Below, one piece after another: positions 10,379 through 18,960 of a DNA stretch of 64,000 nt (its first letter is position 1; the number at the start of each line of letters is the position of its first letter). This DNA is from Treponema sp. (lineage in GTDB: Bacteria > Spirochaetota > Spirochaetia > Treponematales > Breznakiellaceae), in assembly GCA_012517385.1 (NCBI GenBank), contig JAAYUZ010000053.1, positions 16,368 through 80,367 of the forward strand. Direction: 5' to 3'. A program made the translations under genes and the position numbers. The notes below the pieces were generated by a model. It had not been told where the DNA came from. It ran no database searches and worked only from the letters and a program-made list of their open reading frames with translations.

Positions 10379-11388
10379 GAACCGCTGGCAGGGCCCGTTT
10401 CGCTCCCCTCTGGGGTGCGGTTTTTTCGCTGGGAAGCGGTATCCTTCTCATCTGTCTCCTGATTCTTTTTACCAGTGCTGATTCTTTGGCTACGCTGAAA
10501 GTATTCTTTTTAGGACCCTGGTCTTCTCCCTGGTTTATCGGCAACACCCTGGATATGGTGGCCCTGCTCATGGTGAGCGCCCTGGGGGTAGCCGTAGCGT
10601 TTCGCGGTGGAACCTTTAACCTGGGAGGTGAGGGGCAGATTTACCTTGGAGGACTGGGCGCCACGGTGGTGCTTCTGTCTTTTCCGACCCTGTCCGGTAC
10701 TTTGTCACTCCTGCTTGCGGCCCTGGTAAGCCTGGTGATTGGGGCCCTCATGGGCGGTCTTTCGGGGGTCTTAAAACGATATGCCAGGGCCGATGAATTG
10801 ATTACGAGCTTCCTGTTTTCAGCGGCTCTTACTCCGGTTGCGGATTATCTTATTGCAGGCCCCCTGCGGGACAAATCGGGCAGTCTGCTTGCAAGTCCCC
10901 GTTTTGCACCGGAGAGAACCTTAACCCATCTATTGCCGCCTTCCAGTCTTTCTACTTCCTTTCTTTGGGCTATAGGACTCGTCTTTTTGGTATATATATT
11001 GATGAACCGAACTGAAAGCGGTTACCGGTTCCGGGTTGCAGGGACTAGCCCTGAGTTTGCCCGTTATGGGGGCTTCCCTGCTCCAGCCTATTGGGTATAT
11101 GCCATGGCTAGCTCCGGAGCCCTGCATGGGCTTGCAGGCTTTTTTGCTGTAGCGGGAACCTATGGCCTCTGTCATCAGGGGTTCTCCGGTGGGTTGGGCT
11201 GGAGCGGTATCGCCGTAGCCCTGATTGGCCGCAACAAGCCCCTGGCGCTTTTTCCGGCGGCGCTTATGTTTGCCTGGCTTAAAGCCGGTTCCGATGGGGC
11301 CCTGCTTGCTTCGGGTCTGCAGTTCGAAACATCGGCTTTTGTGCAGGCGATTATCCTGCTGCTCGTAACGGTTCGGAGAAAACCATGA
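10375..11388 (+). CDS. rfuC: ABC transporter permease (RfuC-like)
   Basis: BMP-type permease motif FRGGTFNLGGEGQIYLGGL; 4-nt overlap with rfuB. Confidence 0.85.
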   Translation: MRTAGRARFAPLWGAVFSLGSGILLICLLILFTSADSLATLKVFFLGPWSSPWFIGNTLDMVALLMVSALGVAVAFRGGTFNLGGEGQIYLGGLGATVVLLSFPTLSGTLSLLLAALVSLVIGALMGGLSGVLKRYARADELITSFLFSAALTPVADYLIAGPLRDKSGSLLASPRFAPERTLTHLLPPSSLSTSFLWAIGLVFLVYILMNRTESGYRFRVAGTSPEFARYGGFPAPAYWVYAMASSGALHGLAGFFAVAGTYGLCHQGFSGGLGWSGIAVALIGRNKPLALFPAALMFAWLKAGSDGALLASGLQFETSAFVQAIILLLVTVRRKP

Positions 11389-12194
11389 TATACACCCTCT
11401 TAACAGCTTCGGTGCCCCTTATACTTGCAGGATTAGGTGCAATGATAAGCGACTTTTCTGGTTATCTGGCGGTATTTCTTGAGGGAGCCATGATGCTGGG
11501 GGCCTTCTTCGTCTGGGTCTTTAGTATATGGAGCGGGTCCATCTTCGTTGGTTTTATTATAACGTTGCTGATTACCGGGCTTATGGGCTGGCTGCTCTCC
11601 CGTTTTATCCGCTGGACCGGAGCGAATCCCTTTGTAGCTGCCCTGGCTTTAAATATAGCTGCTTTGGGTATAACAGAGACGATTTCAGTGCTTCTGTATA
11701 ACACCAAGGGTGTGCTTCGCTCACCCGGTTTTCCTGCTATAAATGGTATCTGGTTTGTGGTACTTGCTGTTGCATTAGTATTTCTTGCCTATTGGGTCAT
11801 CTACCATACTCCATTAGGACTCAGGCTGCGAGCCTCAGGGAGAAGTCCCGAGGTCCTGCTCCAGCGGGGGATCGATCCGGTGCGGTACCGGGATGGGGCC
11901 TGGGCGGTGGCAGCCATGCTTGCAGCCCTGGCAGGGGGTGTTTTAACGGTTAAAATAGGCGCCTATGCTCCCGGCGGGACCAACGGGCAGGGGTGGATTG
12001 CCCTGGTTATGGTATATCTGGGATTCAGGAATGTGGGGGGCGTGGCCCTGGCGGCAGTGGTGTTTACTCTTATTGAGCGGGTCGGCATAGAAGCCCAGGC
12101 GGTACTCGCCATCCCATCAACCTTATTGCTTGGTCTTCCCTCTTTACTTGCCTTATTACTCTATATTCTCTCCCAGCTATTGAGAAAAGAGTAA
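11385..12194 (+). CDS. rfuD: ABC transporter permease (RfuD-like)
   Basis: Polytopic membrane protein, LEGAMMLGAFF..., 4-nt overlap with rfuC. Confidence 0.84.
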   Translation: MIYTLLTASVPLILAGLGAMISDFSGYLAVFLEGAMMLGAFFVWVFSIWSGSIFVGFIITLLITGLMGWLLSRFIRWTGANPFVAALALNIAALGITETISVLLYNTKGVLRSPGFPAINGIWFVVLAVALVFLAYWVIYHTPLGLRLRASGRSPEVLLQRGIDPVRYRDGAWAVAAMLAALAGGVLTVKIGAYAPGGTNGQGWIALVMVYLGFRNVGGVALAAVVFTLIERVGIEAQAVLAIPSTLLLGLPSLLALLLYILSQLLRKE

Positions 12195-12220
12195 GCCAGG
12201 TCGATAATTTTAAATAGCCA

Positions 12221-15200
12221 ATGAACATCACGATGAATCTCTTTACCATACTGAGTCCCGCCCTTGTTTTTGCGACTGGCGGATTTTTTCTTGCCCTTCT
12301 ATTGCTGATCTTTACCTTTATTTTTGGTAAACGGATTCGAGGTTTATGGCACATAGCACTGGCAGATATACTTATTTCTGTTGCTCTAGTGGGGCTTGTT
12401 GTTACCGGTACTCAGCATGAACAAATAGGTTTCATGTTCCTGTATCCCCTGCTTATTACAGGTGTGGCCTTTATTGGAATAGGGTATGGGCTGTTTTTTC
12501 ATGAAACCTTTTCAAAGGGCCTTTGGCTTTATATCTCCGGTCTGCTGAGTTTTCTCTTAGAAATGCTTTTTGCTTCGGTTTCGATCCCCGTAACGGTTCA
12601 TCGGGTCCTGCTTTCATGGATTGTTGCTGTTCAGTTCTCCGTTAATGGTATCATCATTATGCAAGCCGGACTCTGGGTTAAGAAACGAAATAAAGTCACC
12701 CTTGCTTTGAATCAGACCCTTCTCGCCCATTTTATCGGGTTTATCTCTATTATAGTGGGTGGGGTTTATGTACTTCGTGGTCTTGGTTTCCTATTCCCAT
12801 TTAAGCTGTTTACCCTGTTTTCTCATTCCTATACAGGTCTGCTTTTTGCAATGACCGTCGCAGGAATTCTTTTCAGTTTCGGGATCCTCATTCTCAGCGC
12901 AATAAAATTGCAGGAAGAACTTACAAGCAGAGAGCTCAAACTTACCCAGGAACAGTACGACCTGCTGGTGCGAACGATTATCGATACGGTCCCCCAGGCT
13001 ATCATTCTTAAGGATCGTCAATCAACCTATATATTTGCCAATTCCTATTTTGCAATGCTCCATAACAAGGGGCCAGAAGATCTTATTGGTCTTACCGACG
13101 CAGACCTGTATCCGCCGGAGCTTGCCCAAAAGTACCGCTCTGATGACCGGGAGGTTATGGAAAGCGGATTAAGCCGCAGTTTTATAGAAGAACATGTACA
13201 GGGTGGTGAACGTACCTGGGTAGAAACAATAAAAACCCCAGTCCGGGATGCCTCCGGGACTGTAACGGGGGTGCTCGTTATGTTTATCGACATAACTGGC
13301 CGCATTCGTGCCCAGGAAGCCCTAAAGGAAAGTGAAGAAAAATACCGTGAATTAAATGAACAGCTCGAAAAGCGGGTAGAAGAACGGTCCAGAGGGCTCA
13401 GGGAAGCAAAACGTGATCTGGACCTCTTTTTCGAAGTAACCCTGGACTATCTCTGTATCATCAATATGAATGGTTACTTCCAAAAGGTGAGCCGGTCCTG
13501 GGTAAACGATACGGGATGGCCGGAACATGAATTGGTGGGGGTTTCCATTCTGCAGTTCCTTCCAGAGGAAGATCGGGAAAAGGCAATTGAGGCTGCTAAG
13601 CTGTTGTTGTCCGGGGTTCCCCTTAAGGATTTTCATATCCGTTTTAAGCGGGCCGATGGCAGCTGGATGATCCTGGCTCTTTCGGCTGTAGGTGTCCCCG
13701 ATCGAAATTTAGTAATCGCCGCGGCCCATGATATAACCCAGCAACTGGAAATAGAAGAGCGGCTCAGGCAGGCCAGGTTTGATGCGGAACAGGCAAGTAA
13801 GGCGAAGAGTCAGTTTATTGCCACCATGAGCCATGAACTCAGGACTCCCCTTAATGCGGTATTGGGTTATAGCTCTCTATTACAGCCCTTTATCCAGGAT
13901 GAAAGGGGCCTTCGTTATTTAAAATCTATCGGAACCGCAGGCCGATCTCTTTTGGCTATAATTAATGATATCCTGGACCTGACCAAGGCTGAATCGGGTC
14001 GGATTGAACTTGTTCCCATGCCCTTTGAAATCAGGCTTTTGGCTGGGGAACTGCTTGATATTTTCCGTTTTAATGCGGAAGAAAAGGGGCTACTGGTACA
14101 GATTCAGATAACCGAATCGGTTCCCAAAACCATCATGCTGGACCAGAATCGGCTTAGACAGATCCTGGTGAATCTGATGGGGAATGCCATAAAGTTTACC
14201 GATGCAGGTTCGGTGACCCTCTTTATCGATGCAAAACCTGAAGTGTCTCAGAGCAATAATGCTGGAAGCCCCAATCGGGTTCACCTGAGTATTGAAGTAA
14301 CCGATACGGGAATCGGTATTTCAGAAGAGTTCCGGGCCCATCTGTTTGATCCCTTTAGTCAGCAGGATTTTAAAATTGCACGAAAGTATGGTGGGACTGG
14401 GCTGGGACTTGCAATCTCTAAACGGCTTCTGGATTTAATGGGAGGTACCATCCGGTGTGAATCCCCGGAGCAGGGAGGAACCCGGTTCAGGATTGATATA
14501 CCCCAGGTGCCTGCATCGGGCAGTGATGTACAGTATTATATAACCTTTGGCCAGGGCTTCGAAGAAAAGGTTGAAAGTCTGCAGGGGTTGGTCCCTGTAA
14601 TCCAGCATGAAGATGCATCGCTTACACTCTTAATAGTCGGGGTTTCTGTTGAACGGCGTACATGGTTACGGGAACTTTTACAGGAAAAACACATTAATGT
14701 ATATGAAGCATCGCTGGAGACAGCCCAGACCTACCCGATTCAGCAGGTGAACGGCATTGTCTTCGATTTTCCTGCCCTCAAGCAACAGGTAGAAGCCTGT
14801 CGGGAGCTCATTAAAAAATGGGTACAAATATATAAAACTCCCCTGCTTTTGATAATCCATGCTAAGGGCAGCCGGACAGATCGTGAAAACCTGCTCAGTA
14901 TTTTAAGCATCGGTGGCTTGGATTACCTGCAGGAACCCATAGATCCGGAAGAATTGTGGCTTCGTTTAATGAATCAGATTGAACTTAAGAGCAGCAGAAC
15001 GAGAATCGCAGCGGTTAACCGGGCCCTCACCGAAACAACAAGCCGCTTGCAGCAGCTGTCGGTTCAGGTGGATAAACTCGTTTCAGTTGATGAACTGACG
15101 GGGCTTGCAAACCGAAAAACCCTATGGCGCTGGCTGGTTCAGGAGCTTGGTAAGTGTAAAACCCAGAACTTGAGCCTTGCGGTTATGCTTGGAGACATCG

Positions 15201-15661
15201 ATCATCTTAAGCGGATTAATGATATGTATGGGCAGCTTCTCGGAGACCAGGCGGTTATTGAATGTGCCCATCGATTCTCCCGCGCCTTGGACCAGAATGT
15301 CCTTCTTGGCCGGTGGTCTGGGGAAGAATTCCTGGCCATCCTTCCTGGAGATCCAGAAAAGAGTCCCGAGGATCATCTGGCATTCGCAGTAGAACAAGCA
15401 GAAGGTATTCGCAACCAGATTGTGGGCGAACCCCTTATTATCGGCCGCGAGCGGATTCAGCTATCCATTTCCATCGGAATTTGCGTAGTGGTTTGCGATG
15501 GTCCGGAACCTGATGAGGCTCTTGCTTCGGCCATGCTCAGGACCCTGGAAGATGCCCTGTACCGTGCAAAAACCAGGGGACGCAACCATGTGGAGGCACT
15601 CAAATTTATTCATCAGAACGAGCCGCCAGTTCCTCCCACCGAAGGGTCTTCTCATCAATAA
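12221..15661 (+). CDS. Membrane sensor histidine kinase: TM array - PAS - PAS - HisKA - HATPase - degenerate receiver - GGDEF
   Basis: ATMSHELRTPLNAVLGYSSL (H-box), NLMGNAIKFTDAGSV (N-box), DTGIGISEEFRAHLFDPF, GGTGLGLAISKRLLDLMGG; C-terminal DELTGLANRKTLWRWL...GRWSGEEFLAILPG. Confidence 0.92.
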   Translation: MNITMNLFTILSPALVFATGGFFLALLLLIFTFIFGKRIRGLWHIALADILISVALVGLVVTGTQHEQIGFMFLYPLLITGVAFIGIGYGLFFHETFSKGLWLYISGLLSFLLEMLFASVSIPVTVHRVLLSWIVAVQFSVNGIIIMQAGLWVKKRNKVTLALNQTLLAHFIGFISIIVGGVYVLRGLGFLFPFKLFTLFSHSYTGLLFAMTVAGILFSFGILILSAIKLQEELTSRELKLTQEQYDLLVRTIIDTVPQAIILKDRQSTYIFANSYFAMLHNKGPEDLIGLTDADLYPPELAQKYRSDDREVMESGLSRSFIEEHVQGGERTWVETIKTPVRDASGTVTGVLVMFIDITGRIRAQEALKESEEKYRELNEQLEKRVEERSRGLREAKRDLDLFFEVTLDYLCIINMNGYFQKVSRSWVNDTGWPEHELVGVSILQFLPEEDREKAIEAAKLLLSGVPLKDFHIRFKRADGSWMILALSAVGVPDRNLVIAAAHDITQQLEIEERLRQARFDAEQASKAKSQFIATMSHELRTPLNAVLGYSSLLQPFIQDERGLRYLKSIGTAGRSLLAIINDILDLTKAESGRIELVPMPFEIRLLAGELLDIFRFNAEEKGLLVQIQITESVPKTIMLDQNRLRQILVNLMGNAIKFTDAGSVTLFIDAKPEVSQSNNAGSPNRVHLSIEVTDTGIGISEEFRAHLFDPFSQQDFKIARKYGGTGLGLAISKRLLDLMGGTIRCESPEQGGTRFRIDIPQVPASGSDVQYYITFGQGFEEKVESLQGLVPVIQHEDASLTLLIVGVSVERRTWLRELLQEKHINVYEASLETAQTYPIQQVNGIVFDFPALKQQVEACRELIKKWVQIYKTPLLLIIHAKGSRTDRENLLSILSIGGLDYLQEPIDPEELWLRLMNQIELKSSRTRIAAVNRALTETTSRLQQLSVQVDKLVSVDELTGLANRKTLWRWLVQELGKCKTQNLSLAVMLGDIDHLKRINDMYGQLLGDQAVIECAHRFSRALDQNVLLGRWSGEEFLAILPGDPEKSPEDHLAFAVEQAEGIRNQIVGEPLIIGRERIQLSISIGICVVVCDGPEPDEALASAMLRTLEDALYRAKTRGRNHVEALKFIHQNEPPVPPTEGSSHQ

Positions 15662-17489
15662 GTCGGAGAACTTCCTCGTAACGGCGGCGGGCTTCCGCAG
15701 CGGCTCTGCCATCCTTTGCAAGGGTCCCATCGGTGCTGGAAAAGGCAGCCTCCAGCTCTGACTTCTCTATTTCCAGGGCCTCTATTTCTGGTAACAGCTG
15801 CTCCAGTTCCCGTTTTTCCTTAAACGTGAGCCTCTGTTTCTGCTGTCTTGGACTTTCTGTTCTCGAATTAGATTCCGGTTTTGCTGCTTCCTGCTGTTCC
15901 CGCTGCTGGTCTCTCTGTAGTTCCCTCCAATCGCTGTAACTTCCCACATAGGAGGTGATGTTCCCCTTCCCGTTAAATATCCAGAGACTGTCGGTCATAC
16001 CCTCCAGAAAGGCCCGGTCATGTGAAACGACGATGACGCTGCCCTTAAAATGGCGTAAAAAGTCTTCCAGGAGGGCTATGGTTCCGATATCAATATCGTT
16101 GGTGGGTTCGTCAAAGAGGAGTACATTGGGACTGGCAATTAAAAGCCGTACAAGCTGCAGCCGCCGCCGTTCGCCCCCGGAAAGTTTCTCTATTTTTTGT
16201 GACTGCATCGGGCGTGGGTATCCAAAACGCTCAAGAAACTGTTCAGCGGTTAGTTCGGTACCATCATCAAAAGAAATACGTTCAGCGGCACTTTGCACAT
16301 ACTCCAGAATGCTTGCCCCACTATTTATGGAAGACCCGGTCTGGTCAAAATACCCTATTGCAACCGTTTCGCCCCGAACTACTGTGCCTGTATCGGGTTC
16401 AATAAGACCTGCAATCAGATTGAGCAGGGTCGATTTACCGCTCCCATTGGGGCCAATAATACCAATCCGCTCTCCCGCAGAAAGGGTATACGAAAATTCC
16501 TTGAAAACGGAGCGGCCTTCATAGGCCTTACTTACCCTTTGCAGTTCCAAGACCTTCCCGCCCAGGCGGCGCTGACCGGTTCTAAAGGCATCGGTCTTTG
16601 TCTGCGGGGCTTCAGGCCGGCCCTGCACCAGGTCCCGGATCCGTTCTTTTCGTTTTTTATCCTTCCCGCCCCGGGCTTTTGGACCCCGTTTGAGCCACTC
16701 AAGCTCTACCCTCAGTATAGCCTCCCGTCTTCGTTCCCGGGCTGAATCTATCTGGGCCCGTTCCTCTAGCCGTTCCAGATATTCACTGTAGTCTCCTGGA
16801 TATTTGCTGACCCCCTGCCGGTCGATGTCGATGATGACATTGCAGACCGCATCGAGGAACCAGCGGTCGTGGGTAACCAGAACAAAGGCATTGCCGGACT
16901 GAACCAGCTTTTTCTCGAGCCATTCGATGGTATCGATGTCCAGGTGGTTTGTTGGCTCATCCAGAAGGAGCAGGTCCGCATTGCTGGCAAGACAGCGAAC
17001 CAGGGCGACCTTTTTAATCATTCCGCCGGAGAGGGTTTCCATCGGAAGGCTTATATCAGGAATATCCAGCTCTGAAAGAAGCGAAGTGAATCGATGTTCA
17101 ACCGTATAGCCGCCCCGTTCTTCCATTTCGTGGCTTAAGACACTTATGGTATCGCTCGGAATTGCAGGATCCTGTAAAGCCCGTTCATAGCGGTCGACCA
17201 GCTGAACCAGGGGATCCGTGGAACGGAATAGAAAGTCCCGAATCCGATCTCCGGTTTCCCATCGGGGGACCTGGTCCAGGATACTAACCTGAAGGCCCTT
17301 TTTTCGGATAATGGTTCCCTGATCCGTCTCCAGGGTTCCAGAAAGTATTTTAAGCAGGGTCGATTTGCCTGCCCCATTGGGACCCACAAAGCCGATATGT
17401 TCTTCCGGTTCTATGCTGAAGGATACATTGGAAAAAAGGGGTGTTTCTCCCAGGGTTTTGCTGACCGAATCCAGTGAAATGAGTGCCAT
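15606..17489 (-). CDS. ABC-F family ATPase (Uup-like)
   Basis: Two ABC domains (GPNGAGKST, GPNGSGKST; LSGGMIKKVALVRCL, LSGGERRRLQLVRLL), linker with DYSEYLERLEER, C-terminal coiled coil. Confidence 0.92.
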   Translation of the reverse strand: MALISLDSVSKTLGETPLFSNVSFSIEPEEHIGFVGPNGAGKSTLLKILSGTLETDQGTIIRKKGLQVSILDQVPRWETGDRIRDFLFRSTDPLVQLVDRYERALQDPAIPSDTISVLSHEMEERGGYTVEHRFTSLLSELDIPDISLPMETLSGGMIKKVALVRCLASNADLLLLDEPTNHLDIDTIEWLEKKLVQSGNAFVLVTHDRWFLDAVCNVIIDIDRQGVSKYPGDYSEYLERLEERAQIDSARERRREAILRVELEWLKRGPKARGGKDKKRKERIRDLVQGRPEAPQTKTDAFRTGQRRLGGKVLELQRVSKAYEGRSVFKEFSYTLSAGERIGIIGPNGSGKSTLLNLIAGLIEPDTGTVVRGETVAIGYFDQTGSSINSGASILEYVQSAAERISFDDGTELTAEQFLERFGYPRPMQSQKIEKLSGGERRRLQLVRLLIASPNVLLFDEPTNDIDIGTIALLEDFLRHFKGSVIVVSHDRAFLEGMTDSLWIFNGKGNITSYVGSYSDWRELQRDQQREQQEAAKPESNSRTESPRQQKQRLTFKEKRELEQLLPEIEALEIEKSELEAAFSSTDGTLAKDGRAAAEARRRYEEVLRLIDEKTLRWEELAARSDE

Positions 17490-17595
17490 AAGGAAGTTAT
17501 AGCAGAAATTGATGAACTGGACACGGGGGTAGGGGGGCTGTGTTTGCGTTTAAGTAGTTCTGGAAAAGTATCCCTATTCGATGTATAGTAACAGC

Positions 17596-17898
17596 ATGAA
17601 TATTGATGACCCTGCTGTAGAACTGAATCTGAAGGAACTTTCCAGCACCCTGGCTGCCGCAACAGATCCGCAGCTTATAGAAGATTTTTTACGCAGCCTG
17701 CTTACCCCTTCGGAAACCGCGGATATTGCAGCCCGCTGGGCTTTAGTAAAGGCCCTGGATAACAAGGTCCCCCAGCGGGAAATAGCAAAGGAGTTGGGCC
17801 TCTCCCTCTGCAAAATAACCAGGGGATCCCGGGAGCTTAAAAAGCCCGATTCCCCCTTCCGGAAGATGCTGCATATTACGGACCAGTTAAAATCGTAG
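17596..17898 (+). CDS. TrpR/YerC-family transcriptional regulator
   Basis: LLTPSETADIAARWALVKALDNKVPQREIAKELGLSLCKITRGSRELKKPDS matches the TrpR-fold HTH core. Start at the second ATG preferred. Confidence 0.85.
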   Translation: MNIDDPAVELNLKELSSTLAAATDPQLIEDFLRSLLTPSETADIAARWALVKALDNKVPQREIAKELGLSLCKITRGSRELKKPDSPFRKMLHITDQLKS

Positions 17899-17910
17899 GT
17901 GTTCTTGTGC

Positions 17911-18888
17911 CTAAAGGGTCCCGACCTGGAAGGATTTTCTAAAAAGAATCCGTCTTCCCCGTTCCAGCCATACAACGATGATGGCTAATATAAAGCGGGG
18001 GACTACCGCCCAGAAGAGGGGGACGCCGATGGCCATAAAAAGCAGGGTATCCTCCAGGAGCGAGTGGCTGATACCCACATGATGATTAAAAAGATCCCCC
18101 TCGGATAGGCTCAGTTTCCCTGTCTCGACCCGTTCAATCATGATGGCAGATCCATAGGCTAACCCAATAATATTGGCTACGATCCAGAGGAAGCCCGTGG
18201 AAGGAGGAAGGCCCAAAAGCCTCATGAAGGGGCCGGTTATTTTGCCCAGGAGTTCCAGGAGGCCAAATTCCTCCATTACTTTCTGAACTGCCATAAGCAC
18301 ACTTACCAGGATGACTATTTTGATAATCAATTTACCCATCTGCAAGGCCCATGTTTCCAGAATAAGGGGTATGTCCTGAAGGTGCAGGGGCGGTGGTGGT
18401 GTAAAAGAAGCCGCCACTCCCGGGATTTTGCTTGCACCGAAGCCGGCGGGAAGGATATAATTAAGCAGGAAGGCCGCAACAAGGGCAGTAAAAATCCTGA
18501 GAAATACCATTTTTGTAGCTGAAGACCCTGTTTTCCGCATCACCGTGCTTTCTACAATGAGGTTGTGGGCGATAAGGCACATGACGGCCAGAATCGTTAT
18601 TTCCCGCAGGGATAGCTGCAGGGTGCCGATAACCGCAATGGCGGAATAAATATTAAGAAGCAGTGCGCTGAGAAATACCAGGGAACTTTCACCGGGCAGG
18701 CCCAGGATGTGCATGAGCGGATCGAGGAGCCGGGATGCAACAAATAGTAAACCGGTTTTATCCAGCGCCAGAACCGCCAGCGAAACGGGGATCATGACGG
18801 ATAGTAAAAAATGGATTGTTTGCAGAGAGGGTTTCCAGGCTTTGCCCAGGGCTGAAAAAAAACGATGGATGACTGATTTTTGATCCAT
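17911..18888 (-). CDS. Nucleoside-recognition (Gate) domain membrane protein
   Basis: Polytopic, with internally repeated hydrophobic architecture and MEEFGLLELLGKITGPFMRLLGLPPSTGFLWIVANIIGLAYGSAIM. Confidence 0.72.
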   Translation of the reverse strand: MDQKSVIHRFFSALGKAWKPSLQTIHFLLSVMIPVSLAVLALDKTGLLFVASRLLDPLMHILGLPGESSLVFLSALLLNIYSAIAVIGTLQLSLREITILAVMCLIAHNLIVESTVMRKTGSSATKMVFLRIFTALVAAFLLNYILPAGFGASKIPGVAASFTPPPPLHLQDIPLILETWALQMGKLIIKIVILVSVLMAVQKVMEEFGLLELLGKITGPFMRLLGLPPSTGFLWIVANIIGLAYGSAIMIERVETGKLSLSEGDLFNHHVGISHSLLEDTLLFMAIGVPLFWAVVPRFILAIIVVWLERGRRILFRKSFQVGTL

Positions 18889-18960
18889 GGGATGTATTAA
18901 GCGCCGAATATCGGTGCATTGTCAAGGCAATCATGCCGTATAGGGAGTTGAAGCACGAAG

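Noticed and set aside
15955-16524. 189-aa plus-strand ORF
   Set aside because: Antisense to the well-supported ABC-F gene; composition is a codon-complement shadow with no recognisable domain.
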